This document shows positions 35,027-48,222 of a stretch of 64,000 nucleotides of DNA, piece by piece (the stretch's first letter is position 1; each line of letters begins with the position of its first letter). The position numbers and the translations under genes are program-made. The stretch is from Chrysaora quinquecirrha. Its lineage: Eukaryota > Cnidaria > Scyphozoa > Semaeostomeae > Pelagiidae. The stretch is from positions 785,850-849,849 of the forward strand of contig JACTAT010000045.1 in NCBI GenBank assembly GCA_014526335.1, read 5' to 3'. The notes beneath the pieces are model-generated. The model saw nothing but the letters and a program-made list of their open reading frames with translations, did not search any database and had not been told where the DNA came from.

Positions 35027-36270
35027 TTTCAATTTCAATTTCATTAATTCATCACCCATTTCGGGTCTAGTAGTTTACAATTTAAACGTAGTTAATTAAA
35101 ATAAATTTAATTAAATTACGAATTACAAAATTGAGACTACAAGTTAAATATAACAAAACTACAAAGCGAAATAACTACTATATATCAATTAACTGTCTGT
35201 CTCTATTTACTATAGTAAGCACGGTTTTTTAAGAAATGATACTAGATACAGTTTGTCAATAAAAGATACTAAATGTAATGATAGCTATTGATCCACGTCT
35301 AGGATTGACAAGTTAATTTTCTTTCACTTTTTTTCTCTCTAATTCGGATAGGTATATAAATCGTGCCAGATTTGTCAACATGTTCTTATTTTCAGAATTA
35401 AGAATGTTCTTAAATAAGTCTATTTTTTCTCTATTAGTTGAGGATCTGTTTTGGTCTATTTTCAAACCAATCTTAGGGAAATATTCTTCTCTTAGCTTTT
35501 TATTTGAGGTGCAATCATATAAGAAGTGGATTTCATCATCAATCGGTTTGGGATCGACATTACAAAATCACAAAATCTTTCATTTTGTGCTTTTCTATTT
35601 TCGAATACCTTTCTGTTTCTATTTTCAATTTATGAGCACTTATAAGTAGTTTTGTCACGGCAGCTCTGTGCGTTCTCGATTCTATATGTAATAAGTATTT
35701 CCCAATGTCAGGCTTTGTTTTAATCTCCTTATAAAATGCAAGTCTATTCATGTTATTTGTTTTTTCATCCCAAGTTTCATTAAAATTTTGGATCAATCCA
35801 CTTTTACAAGGGGTTTTAATTATTTTATTATTTTTATAAGTTATTTTCTTAATTACCGTTATGTCAAGATTATAAGTTTTGTCTAAGAGTTTATTTAAAT
35901 CAAAGTTAGTTTCATCTATTGTTTTGTTTATTTCTTGAATCCATAGACTGTTTATCAAAATATTTTCTTGCAATGTATCTGTTAAGAGTTTATTTTATTT
36001 TGCTTTACATAATCAAAATATTTTAGGAGTTAATTTTCATATCTATTTTAGCGGTTTGAGATCTAATTCACCTAATATCGCAAGGTTTATTGATTTCCGA
36101 TTAACTCCTAAGATGTTTTTGCCGAATGTCAATTGTATTTTTTCAATTTGACTGTTTTGCTATGAATGGTACCCCCAAATTTCAGACCCATACAGTAATA
36201 TTGGTTTAATAGTTGCATTGAATACATTTATCATAGTTTCAACAGAAATATAGTTTATGGTTGATAATTG
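35027..36270 (-). mobile_element. LINE-A 3' portion (non-LTR retrotransposon)
   Basis: The minus strand encodes NATIKPILLYGSEIWG, TFGKNILGVNRKSINLAI with LGELDLKPL, FNETWDEKTNNMN, RLAFYKEIKTKPDIGKYLLH and HRAAVTKLLISAHKLKIETE, the post-RT C-terminal region typical of a common animal LINE group. Stops occur near 36165, 36060 and after. The 3' tail is a TTGAAA-type simple repeat at 35027-35045. The RT core is absent. A second 3' end of the same family is at 30958-31140. Confidence 0.72.
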
Positions 36271-36334
36271 ACGCTGATGTTGTGTGAATCTAAATATTTT
36301 AATCCTTCTCGGATTACCGTGGCCACATCATTTT
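36271..36334 (-). repeat. 64-bp inverted duplicate of 24640-24703
   Basis: Identical over 64 bp to the other copy in inverted orientation, 11.6 kb apart. It is contiguous with LINE-A. Confidence 0.75.
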
Positions 36335-36837
36335 AGCAACTTATTTTGAATACAAAAATATACGTTCCGAGATTCCAACCCCCCTTTTGATTTTAACAAA
36401 AAGAGCATAGTTACTGTATATTTCTTATTTTTAAATCTTTTTTATATATACACGCATGCGCAACCTCTTCTGTGTGCAGCGGTACGCTTCCCCAGATTCC
36501 AACTCACTTTCATCCACTTCATCTTTATGTACTTTAGACAACAGTGCCATGGTATCTTATTTGATGCTGGGGGGCTCATGACACTATTGCGTACTGTCGT
36601 AATCCCTGAAACGCAGTCATGAGTGGATAGCTGATGATTCGCACTACTTTTTACGATGCCGCTGTTTTCTGCGCAACTTTGTCACCATTATACTCTATCC
36701 TTTCTACTTCCGTTTCCATCATTTACATTATTTGGATCTCGGATGGGGTGGGGTGCCTCCCTCCTGGCTGGATCCCAGTGCTGCATGCCTTGGGACTACT
36801 GGTATATTTCTTATTTTTCCATTATTTTTTTCGTGTA
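36335..36837. other. No gene seen
   Basis: No coding pattern. The open stretch leading into the LINE-B fragment here is not matched in the paralogous copy at 50.8 kb, so it is flanking sequence. Confidence 0.4.
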
Positions 36838-37490
36838 GAATCTATTGCTTCTGTTAGCACAGTTAAAAACCTTGATGTTTATTTGGATAAAAATTTGAAT
36901 ATGGATACAGACATTACAAAATTATGGAGTATAGCATTTTGCCAATTGTACAAATTAAAACGTATACGAAAGTTTCTCGGCAAGGAGGCAATCCAAACTG
37001 TTGTCCATGCATTTATTATTAGCCACTTGGACTACTGTAACTCTTTGTTGTACGGTATGCCACATCATCTTATTGACAGACTGCAGCTTGTCCAAAATGC
37101 AGCTGCTCGTGTTGTGTTGCTTATACCCAAATTTGATCATATACACACAGCCTTAATTGATCTGCACTGGCTGCCAGCCAAGCAACGCATCTGGTTTAAA
37201 ATTTTGCTGCTTACTTTCAAATGTTGGATAGGAAAGGCACCTGTGTATTTACGGGATATGGTGGAGAGGTATAAGCCTGGTAGAACTCTAAGATCAAGTA
37301 ATGCGCTGCTGTAAAAGGTTCCTCATTTCAAGATCAAAACATTGGGTGCTAGAACCTTTTCCTATGCCGCGGCTAGTCTTTGGAACAGTCTTCTGGTCGA
37401 AATTCGAGCTATTGACAATATTAATCATTTTAAATCATCTTTAAAGACTCATTTATTTAGATTAGCTTATGATATTATGTAATAGGTACA
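36838..37490 (+). pseudogene. LINE-B (CR1/L2/Rex-like) 3' fragment, copy 1
   Basis: Encodes VKNLDVYLDKNLNMDTDITK, AIQTVVHAFIISHLDYCNSL, LQLVQNAAARVVLLIPKFDH and LIDLHWLPAKQRIWFKILLL, the thumb and C-terminal part of a non-LTR RT, then TAA at 37312 (TTAACG in copy 2). The end of the coding region continues with FKSSLKTHLFRLAYDIM and a stop. Its 3' tail is split by the satellite array: the sequence resumes at 48223 with the same AAACTGTAAAGTG and an ATAATA tail. Confidence 0.75.
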
Positions 37491-37503
37491 AAACTGTAAA
37501 GTG

Positions 37504-40500
37504 TTTGTCATCGATGGCGAACACAAGGATAAATTTTTCCACAAGTGGCATACCACAATTGATGGGATTTGAACCCAAGACTGCATGATCAGAGAGCCAA
37601 CGACGTTTCCACTGAGCTATAGAGCTCAATGAAATCGCCGAGTAACTCTCCAAGTCATACAACCCAAGGCTCTCATCCCATTTTACTTTTTGTGTTTCGG
37701 CTATGTTGAGCCTTCTTCAGCACCATAACTTTTTGGATGTATTTGTCATCGATGGGGAACACAAGGATAAATTTTTCCACAAGTGGCATACCACAATTGA
37801 TGGGATTTGAACCCAAGACTGCATGATCAGAGAGCCAACGACGTTTCCACTGAGCTATAGAGCTCAATGAAATCGCCGAGTAACTCTCCAAGTCATACAA
37901 CCCAAGGCTCTCATCCCATTTTACTTTTTGTGTTTCGGCTATGTTGAGCCTTCTTCAGCACCATAACTTTTTGTATATATTTGTCATCGATGGCGAACAC
38001 AAGGATAAATTTTTCCACAAGTGGCATACCACAATTGATGGGATTTGAACCCAAGACTGCATGATCAGAGAGCCAACGACGTTTCCACTGAGCTATAGAG
38101 CTCAATGAAATCGCCGAGTAACTCTCCAAGTCATACAACCCAAGGCTCTCATCCCATTTTACTTTTTCTGTTTCGGCTATGTTGAGCCTTCTTCAGCACC
38201 ATAACTTTTTGTATATATTTGTCATCGATGGCGAACACAATGATAAATTTTTCCACAAGTGGCATACCACAATTGATGGGATTTGAACCCAAGACTGCAT
38301 GATCAGAGAGCCAACGACGTTTCCACTGAGCTATAGAGCTCAATGAAATCGCCGAGTAACTCTCCAAGTCATACAACCCAAGGCTCTCATCCCATTTTAC
38401 TTTTTGTGTTTCGGCTATGTTGAGCCTTCTTCAGCACCATAACTTTTTGTATATATTTGTCATCGATGGCAAACACAAGGATAAATTTTTCCACAAGTGG
38501 CATACCACAATTGATGGGATTTGAACCCAAGACTGCATGATCAGAGAGCCAACGACGTTTCCACTGAGCTATAGAGCTCAATGAAATCGCTGAGTAACTC
38601 TCCAAGTCATACAACCCAAGGCTCTCATCCCATTTTACTTTTTGTGTTTCGGCTATGTTGAGCCTTCTTCAGCACCATAACTTTTTGTATATATTTGTCA
38701 TCGATGGCGAACACAAGGATAAATTTTTCCACAAGTGGCATACCACAATTGATGGGATTTGAACCCAAGACTGCATGATCAGAGAGCCAACGACGTTTCC
38801 ACTGAGCTATAGAGCTCAATGAAATCGCTGAGTAACTCTCCAAGTCATACAACCCAAGGCTCTCATCCCATTTTACTTTTTGTGTTTCGGCTATGTTGAG
38901 CCTTCTTCAGCACCATAACTTTTTGTATATATTTGTCATCGATGGCGAACACAAGGATAAATTTTTCCACAAGTGGCATACCACAATTGATGGGATTTGA
39001 ACCCAAGACTGCATGATCAGAGAGCCAACGACGTTTCCACTGAGCTATAGAGCTCAATGAAATCGCCGAGTAACTCTCCAAGTCATACAACCCAAGGCTC
39101 TCATCCCATTTTACTTTTTGTGTTTCGGCTATGTTGAGCCTTCTTCAGCACCATAACTTTTTGTATATATTTGTCATCGATGGCGAACACAAGGATAAAT
39201 TTTTCCACAAGTGGCATACCACAATTGATGGGATTTGAACCCAAGACTGCATGATCAGAGAGCCAACGACGTTTCCACTGAGCTATAGAGCTCAATGAAA
39301 TCGCCGAGTAACTCTCCAAGTCATACAACCCAAGGCTCTCATCCCATTTTACTTTTTCTGTTTCGGCTATGTTGAGCCTTCTTCAGCACCATAACTTTTT
39401 GTATATATTTGTCATCGATGGCGAACACAATGATAAATTTTTCCACAAGTGGCATACCACAATTGATGGGATTTGAACCCAAGACTGCATGATCAGAGAG
39501 CCAACGACGTTTCCACTGAGCTATAGAGCTCAATGAAATCGCCGAGTAACTCTCCAAGTCATACAACCCAAGGCTCTCATCCCATTTTACTTTTTGTGTT
39601 TCGGCTATGTTGAGCCTTCTTCAGCACCATAACTTTTGTATATATTTGTCATCGATGGCGAACACAAGGATAAATTTTTCCACAAGTGGCATACCACAAT
39701 TGATGGGATTTGAACCCAAGACTGCATGATCAGAGAGCCAACGACGTTTCCACTGAGCTATAGAGCTCAATGAAATCGCTGAGTAACTCTCCAAGTCATA
39801 CAACCCAAGGCTCTCATCCCATTTTACTTTTTGTGTTTCGGCTATGTTGAGCCTTCTTCAGCACCATAACTTTTTGTATATATTTGTCATCGATGGCGAA
39901 CACAAGGATAAATTTTTCCACAAGTGGCATACCACAATTGATGGGATTTGAACCCAAGACTGCATGATCAGAGAGCCAACGACGTTTCCACTGAGCTATA
40001 GAGCTCAATGAAATCGCTGAGTAACTCTCCAAGTCATACAACCCAAGGCTCTCATCCCATTTTACTTTTTGTGTTTCGGCTATGTTGTGCCTTCATCAGC
40101 ACCATAACTTTTTGTATATATTTGTCATCGATGGCGAACACAAGGATAAATTTTTCCACAAGTGGCATACCACAATTGATGGGATTTGAACCCAAGACTG
40201 CATGATCAGAGAGCCAACGACGTTTCCACTGAGCTATAGAGCTCAATGAAATCGCCAAGTAACTCTCCAAGTCATACAACCCAAGGCTCTCATCCCATTT
40301 TACTTTTTGTGTTTCGGCTATGTTGAGCCTTCTTCAGCACCATAACTTTTTGTATATATTTGTCATCGATGGCGAACACAAGGATAAATTTTTCCACAAG
40401 TGGCATACCACAATTGATGGGATTTGAACCCAAGACTGCATGATCAGAGAGCCAACGACGTTTCCACTGAGCTATAGAGCTCAATGAAATCGCCGAGTAA

Positions 40501-43500
40501 CTCTCCAAGTCATACAACCCAAGGCTCTCATCCCATTTTACTTTTTGTGTTTCGGCTATGTTGAGCCTTCTTCAGCACCATAACTTTTTGTATATATTTG
40601 TCATCGATGGCGAACACAAGGATAAATTTTTCCACAAGTGGCATACCACAATTGATGGGATTTGAACCCAAGACTGCATGATCAGAGAGCCAACGACGTT
40701 TCCACTGAGCTATAGAGCTCAATGAAATCGCCGAGTAACTCTCCAAGTCATACAACCCAAGGCTCTCATCCCATTTTACTTTTTCTGTTTCGGCTATGTT
40801 GAGCCTTCTTCAGCACCATAACTTTTGTATATATTTGTCATCGATGGCGAACACAAGGATAGATTTTTCCACAAGTGGTATACCACAATTGATGGGATTT
40901 GAACCCAAGACTGCATGATCAGAGAGCCAACGACGTTTCCACTGAGCTATAGAGCTCAATGAAATCGCCGAGTAACTCTCCAAGTCATACAACCCAAGGC
41001 TCTCATCCCATTTTACTTTTTGTGTTTCGGCTATGTTGAGCCTTCTTCAGCACCATAACTTTTGTATATATTTGTCATCGATGGCGAACACAAGGATAAA
41101 TTTTTCCACAAGTGGCATACCACAATTGATGGGATTTGAACCCAAGACTGCATGATCAGAGAGCCAACGACGTTTCCACTGAGCTATAGAGCTCAATGAA
41201 ATCGCCGAGTAACTCTCCAAGTCATACAACCCAAGGCTCTCATCCCATTTTACTTTTCGTGTTTCGGCTATGTTGAGCCTTCTTCAGCACCATAACTTTT
41301 TGTATATATTTGTCATCGATGGCGAACACAAGGATAAATTTTTCCACAAGTGGCATACCACAATTGATGGGATTTGAACCCAAGACTGCATGATCAGAGA
41401 GCCAACGACGTTTCCACTGAGCTATAGAGCTCAATGAAATCGCCGAGTAACTCTCCAAGTCATACAACCCAAGGCTCTCATCCCATTTTACTTTTTGTGT
41501 TTCGGCTATGTTGAGCCTTCTTCAGCACCATAACTTTTTGTATATATTTGTCATCGATGGCGAACACAAGGATAAATTTTTCCACAAGTGGCATACCACA
41601 ATTGATGGGATTTGAACCCAAGACTGCATGATCAGAGAGCCAACGACGTTTCCACTGAGCTATAGAGCTCAATGAAATCGCCGAGTAACTCTCCAAGTCA
41701 TACAACCCAAGGCTCTCATCCCATTTTACTTTTTGTGTTTCGGCTATGTTGAGCCTTCTTCAGCACCATAACTTTTTGTATATATTTGTCATCGATGGCG
41801 AACACAAGGATAAATTTTTCCACAAGTGGCATACCACAATTGATGGGATTTGAACCCAAGACTGCATGATCAGAGAGCCAACGACGTTTCCACTGAGCTA
41901 TAGAGCTCAATGAAATCGCTGAGTAACTCTCCAAGTCATACAACCCAAGGCTCTCATCCCATTTTACTTTTTGTGTTTCGGCTATGTTGAGCCTTCTTCA
42001 GCACCATAACTTTTTGTATATATTTGTCATCGATGGCGAACACAAGGATAAATTTTTCCACAAGTGGCATACCACAATTGATGGGATTTGAACCCAAGAC
42101 TGCATGATCAGAGAGCCAACGACGTTTCCACTGAGCTATAGAGCTCAATGAAATCGCCGAGTAACTCTCCAAGTCATACAACCCAAGGCTCTCATCCCAT
42201 TTTACTTTTTGTGTTTCGGCTATGTTGAGCCTTCTTCAGCACCATAACTTTTTGTATATATTTGTCATCGATGGCGAACACAAGGATAAATTTTTCCACA
42301 AGTGGCATACCACAATTGATGGGATTTGAACCCAAGACTGCATGATCAGAGAGCCAACGACGTTTCCACTGAGCTATAGAGCTCAATGAAATCGCCGAGT
42401 AACTCTCCAAGTCATACAACCCAAGGCTCTCATCCCATTTTACTTTTTGTGTTTCGGCTATGTTGAGCCTTCTTCAGCACCATAACTTTTTGTATATATT
42501 TGTCATCGATGGCGAACACAAGGATAAATTTTTCCACAAGTGGCATACCACAATTGATGGGATTTGAACCCAAGACTGCATGATCAGAGAGCCAACGACG
42601 TTTCCACTGAGCTATAGAGCTCAATGAAATCGCTGAGTAACTCTCCAAGTCATACAACCCAAGGCTCTCATCCCATTTTACTTTTTGTGTTTCGGCTATG
42701 TTGAGCCTTCTTCAGCACCATAACTTTTTGTATATATTTGTCATCGATGGCGAACACAAGGATAAATTTTTCCACAAGTGGCATACCACAATTGATGGGA
42801 TTTGAACCCAAGACTGCATGATCAGAGAGCCAACGACGTTTCCACTGAGCTATAGAGCTCAATGAAATCGCTGAGTAACTCTCCAAGTCATACAACCCAA
42901 GGCTCTCATCCCATTTTACTTTTTGTGTTTCGGCTATGTTGAGCCTTCTTCAGCACCATAACTTTTGTATATATTTGTCATCGATGGCGAACACAAGGAT
43001 AAATTTTTCCACAAGTGGCATACCACAATTGATGGGATTTGAACCCAAGACTGCATGATCAGAGAGCCAACGACGTTTCCACTGAGCTATAGAGCTCAAT
43101 GAAATCAAGTAACTCTCCAAGTCATACAACCCAAGGCTCTCATCCCATTTTACTTTTTGTGTTTCGGCTATGTTGAGCCTTCTTCAGCACCATAACTTTT
43201 TGTATATATTTGTCATCGATGGCGAACACAAGGATAAATTTTTCCACAAGTGGCATACCACAATTGATGGGATTTGAACCCAAGACTGCATGATCAGAGA
43301 GCCAACGACGTTTCCACTGAGCTATAGAGCTCAATGAAATCGCCGAGTAACTCTCCAAGTCATACAACCCAAGGCTCTCATCCCATTTTACTTTTTGTGT
43401 TTCGGCTATGTTGAGCCTTCTTCAGCACCATAACTTTTTGTATATATTTGTCATCGATGGCGAACACAAGGATAAATTTTTCCACAAGTGGCATACCACA

Positions 43501-46500
43501 ATTGATGGGATTTGAACCCAAGACTGCATGATCAGAGAGCCAACGACGTTTCCACTGAGCTATAGAGCTCAATGAAATCGCCGAGTAACTCTCCAAGTCA
43601 TACAACCCAAGGCTCTCATCCCATTTTACTTTTTCTGTTTCGGCTATGTTGAGCCTTCTTCAGCACCATAACTTTTGTATATATTTGTCATCGATGGCGA
43701 ACACAAGGATAAATTTTTCCACAAGTGGCATACCACAATTGATGGGATTTGAACCCAAGACTGCATGATCAGAGAGCCAACGACGTTTCCACTGAGCTAT
43801 AGAGCTCAATGAAATCGCCGAGTAACTCTCCAAGTCATACAACCCAAGGCTCTCATCCCATTTTACTTTTTGTGTTTCGGCTATGTTGAGCCTTCTTCAG
43901 CACCATAACTTTTGATTGATATATATTTGTCATCGATGGCAAACACAAGGATAAATTTTTCCACAAGTGGCATACCACAATTGATGGGATTTGAACCCAA
44001 GACTGCATGATCAGAGAGCCAACGACGTTTCCACTGAGCTATAGAGCTCAATGAAATCGCTGAGTAACTCTCCAAGTCATACAACCCAAGGCTCTCATCC
44101 CATTTTACTTTTTGTGTTTCGGCTATGTTGAGCCTTCTTCAGCACCATAACTTTTGTATATATTTGTCATCGATGGCGAACACAAGGATAAATTTTTCCA
44201 CAAGTGGCATACCACAATTGATGGGATTTGAACCCAAGACTGCATGATCAGAGAGCCAACGACGTTTCCACTGAGCTATAGAGCTCAATGAAATCGCTGA
44301 GTAACTCTCCAAGTCATACAACCCAAGGCTCTCATCCCATTTTACTTTTTGTGTTTCGGCTATGTTGTGCCTTCATCAGCACCATAACTTTTTGTATATA
44401 TTTGTCATCGATGGCGAACACAAGGATAAATTTTTCCACAAGTGGCATACCACAATTGATGGGATTTGAACCCAAGACTGCATGATCAGAGAGCCAACGA
44501 CGTTTCCACTGAGCTATAGAGCTCAATGAAATCGCCAAGTAACTCTCCAAGTCATACAACCCAAGGCTCTCATCCCATTTTACTTTTTGTGTTTCGGCTA
44601 TGTTGAGCCTTCTTCAGCACCATAACTTTTTGTATGTATTTGTCATCGATGGGGAACACAAGGATAAATTTTTCCACAAGTGGCATACCGCAATTGATGG
44701 GATTTGAACCCAAGACTGCATGATCAGAGAGCCAACGACGTTTCCACTGAGCTATAGAGCTCAATGAAATCGCCGAGTAACTCTCCAAGTCATACAACCC
44801 AAGGCTCTCATCCCATTTTACTTTTTGTGTTTCGGCTATGTTGAGCCTTCTTCAGCACCATAACTTTTTGTATATATTTGTCATCGATGGCGAACACAAG
44901 GATAAATTTTTCCACAAGTGGCATACCACAATTGATGGGATTTGAACCCAAGACTGCATGATCAGAGAGCCAACGACGTTTCCACTGAGCTATAGAGCTC
45001 AATGAAATCGCCGAGTAACTCTCCAAGTCATACAACCCAAGGCTCTCATCCCATTTTACTTTTTCTGTTTCGGCTATGTTGAGCCTTCTTCAGCACCATA
45101 ACTTTTTGTATATATTTGTCATCGATGGCGAACACAATGATAAATTTTTCCACAAGTGGTATACCACAATTGATGGGATTTGAACCCAAGACTGCATGAT
45201 CAGAGAGCCAACGACGTTTCCACTGAGCTATAGAGCTCAATGAAATCGCCGAGTAACTCACCAAGTCATACAACCCAAGGCTCTCATCCCATTTTACTTT
45301 TTGTGTTTCGGCTATGTTGAGCCTTCTTCAGCACCATAACTTTTTGTATATATTTGTCATCGATGGCGAACACAAGGATAAATTTTTCCACAAGTGGCAT
45401 ACCACAATTGATGGGATTTGAACCCAAGACTGCATGATCAGAGAGCCAACGACGTTTCCACTGAGCTATAGAGCTCAATGAAATCGCCGAGTAACTCTCC
45501 AAGTCATACAACCCAAGGCTCTCATCCCATTTTACTTTTCGTGTTTCGGCTATGTTGAGCCTTCTTCAGCACCATAACTTTTTGTATATATTTGTCATCG
45601 ATGGCGAACACAAGGATAAATTTTTCCACAAGTGGCATACCACAATTGATGGGATTTGAACCCAAGACTGCATGATCAGAGAGCCAACGACGTTTCCACT
45701 GAGCTATAGAGCTCAATGAAATTGCCGAGTAACTCTCCAAGTCATACAACCCAAGGCTCTCATCCCATTTTACTTTTTGTGCTTCGGCTATGTTGAGCCT
45801 TCTTCAGCACCATAACTTTTTGTATATATTTGTCATCGATGGCGAACACAAGGATAAATTTTTCCACAAGTGGCATACCACAATTGATGGGATTTGAACA
45901 CAGGACTGCATGATCAGAGAGCCAACGACGTTTCCACTGAGCTATAGAGCTCAATGAAATCGCCGAGTAACTCTACAAGTCATACAACCCAAGGCTCTCA
46001 TCCCATTTTACTTTTTGTGTTTCGGCTATGTTGAGCCTTCTTCAGCACCATAACTTTTTGTATATATTTGTCATCGATGGCGAACACAAGGATAAATTTT
46101 TCCACAAGTGGCATACCACAATTGATGGGATTTGAACCCAAGACTGCATGATCAGAGAGCCAACGACGTTTCCACTGAGCTATAGAGCTCAATGAAATCG
46201 CTGAGTAACTCTCCAAGTCATACAACCCAAGGCTCTCATCCCATTTTACTTTTTGTGTTTCGGCTATGTTGAGCCTTCTTCAGCACCATAACTTTTGTAT
46301 ATATTTGTCATCGATGGCGAACACAAGGATAAATTTTTCCACAAGTGGCATACCACAATTGATGGGATTTGAACCCAAGACTGCATGATCAGAGAGCCAA
46401 CGACGTTTCCACTGAGCTATAGAGCTCAATGAAATCGCCGAGTAACTCTCCAAGTCATACAACCCAAGGCTCTCATCCCATTTTACTTTTTGTGTTTCGG

Positions 46501-48222
46501 CTATGTTGAGCCTTCTTCAGCACCATAACTTTTTGTATATATTTGTCATCGATGGCGAACACAAGGATAAATTTTTCCACAAGTGGCATACCACAATTGA
46601 TGGGATTTGAACCCAAGACTGCATGATCAGAGAGCCAACGACGTTTCCACTGAGCTATAGAGCTCAATGAAATCGCCGAGTAACTCTCCAAGTCATACAA
46701 CCCAAGGCTCTCATCCCATTTTACTTTTTGTGTTTCGGCTATGTTGAGCCTTCTTCAGCACCATAACTTTTTGTATATATTTGTCATCGATGGCGAACAC
46801 AAGGATAAATTTTTCCACAAGTGGCATACCACAATTGATGGGATTTGAACCCAAGACTGCATGATCAGAGAGCCAACGACGTTTCCACTGAGCTATAGAG
46901 CTCAATGAAATCGCTGAGTAACTCTCCAAGTCATACAACCCAAGGCTCTCATCCCATTTTACTTTTTGTGTTTCGGCTATGTTGTGCCTTCATCAGCACC
47001 ATAACTTTTTGTATATATTTGTCATCGATGGCGAACACAAGGATAAATTTTTCCACAAGTGGCATACCACAATTGATGGGATTTGAACCCAAGACTGCAT
47101 GATCAGAGAGCCAACGACGTTTCCACTGAGCTATAGAGCTCAATGAAATCGCCGAGTAACTCTCCAAGTCATACAACCCAAGGCTCTCATCCCATTTACT
47201 TTTTGTGTTTCGGCTATGTTGAGCCTTCTTCAGCACCATAACTTTTTGTATATATTTGTCATCAATGGCGAACACAAGCATAAATTTTTCCACAAGTGGC
47301 ATACCACAATTGATGGGATTTGAACCCAAGACTGCATGATCAGAGAGCCAACGACGTTTCCACTGAGCTATAGAGCTCAATGAAATCACCGAGTAACTCT
47401 CCAAGTCATACAACCCAAGGCTCTCATCCCATTTTACTTTTTGTGTTTCGGCTATGTTGAGCCTTCTTCAGCACCATAACTCTTTGTATATATTTGTCAT
47501 CGATGGCGAACACAAGGATAAATTTTTCCACAAGTGGTATACCACAATTGATGGGATTTGAACCCAAGACTGCATGATCAGAGAGCCAACGACGTTTCCA
47601 CTGAGCTATAGAGCTCAATGAAATCACCGAGTAACTCACCAAGTCATACAACCCAAGGCTCTCATCCCATTTTACTTTTTGTGTTTCGGCTATGTTGAGC
47701 CTTCTTCAGCACCATAACTTTTTGTATATATTTGTCATCGATGGCGAACACAAGGATAAATTTTTCCACAAGTGGCATACCACAATTGATGGGATTTGAA
47801 CCCAAGACTGCATGATCAGAGAGCCAACGACGTTTCAACTGAGCTATAGAGCTGAATGAAATTGCCGAGTAACTCTCCAAGTCATACAACCCAAGGCTCT
47901 CATCCCATTTTACTTTTTGTGTTTCGGCTATGTTGAGCCTTCTTCAGCACCATAACTTTTTGTATATATTTGTCATCGATGGCGAACACAAGGATAAATT
48001 TTTCCACAAGTGCCATACCACAATTGATGGGATTTGAACCCAAGACTGCATGATCAGAGAGCCAACGACGTTTCCACTGAGCTATAGAGCTTAATGAAAT
48101 CGCCGAGTAACTCTCCAAGTCATACAACCCAAGGCTCTCATCCCATTTTACTTTTTGTGTTTCGGCTATGTTGAGCCTTCTTCAGCACCATAACTTTTTG
48201 TATATATTTGTCATCGATGGCG
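37504..48222 (-). repeat. Satellite array: about 45 x 238-bp tRNA-like units
   Basis: 10,719 bp of tandem units of 237-238 bp, very highly similar. On the minus strand each unit has a tRNA-like segment with a pol III A box (TAGCTCAGTGG) and B box (GGTTCAAATCC) spaced 33 bp apart, as in tRNAs. No run of four T occurs on the minus strand within the units I read, so pol III would have no standard terminator until AGTTTTG about 10 bp beyond the low-coordinate end. Each unit also carries CTGAAGAAGGCTCAACATAG followed by CCGAAAC, a hammerhead-core-like string with a GGCT/AGCC stem but no matching stem I. AAACTGTAAAGTG occurs at both ends (37491-37503, 48223-48235). The array starts and ends with the same approximately 19 bp. 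The 75-codon ORFs seen once per unit follow from sequence identity and are not evidence of a protein. Confidence 0.9.
37553..37626 (-). ncRNA. tRNA-like pol III promoter unit (first of about 45)
   Basis: A box complement at 37609-37619 and B box complement at 37565-37575 in the first unit. The T-arm (TTGGG-TTCAAAT-CCCAT) can fold; the D-arm is partly degenerate (GCTCAGTGGAAACG) and the acceptor arms (AGCTCTA and CAATTGT) do not pair, so this is tRNA-derived SINE-like DNA, not a working tRNA. No anticodon can be assigned with confidence. The same pattern recurs every 238 bp to 48.1 kb. Confidence 0.75.

Noticed and set aside
37553..37626. Array units as functional tRNA genes
   Set aside because: The acceptor arms do not pair and the D-arm is degenerate; only the A/B boxes and T-arm are tRNA-like.
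46949..47413. 154-codon ORF spanning two satellite units
   Set aside because: It arises only because one unit has a 1-bp deletion; no sign of coding selection.
37504..48222. CRISPR array
   Set aside because: Units are contiguous and nearly identical along their whole length with no unique spacers, and the genome is eukaryotic.
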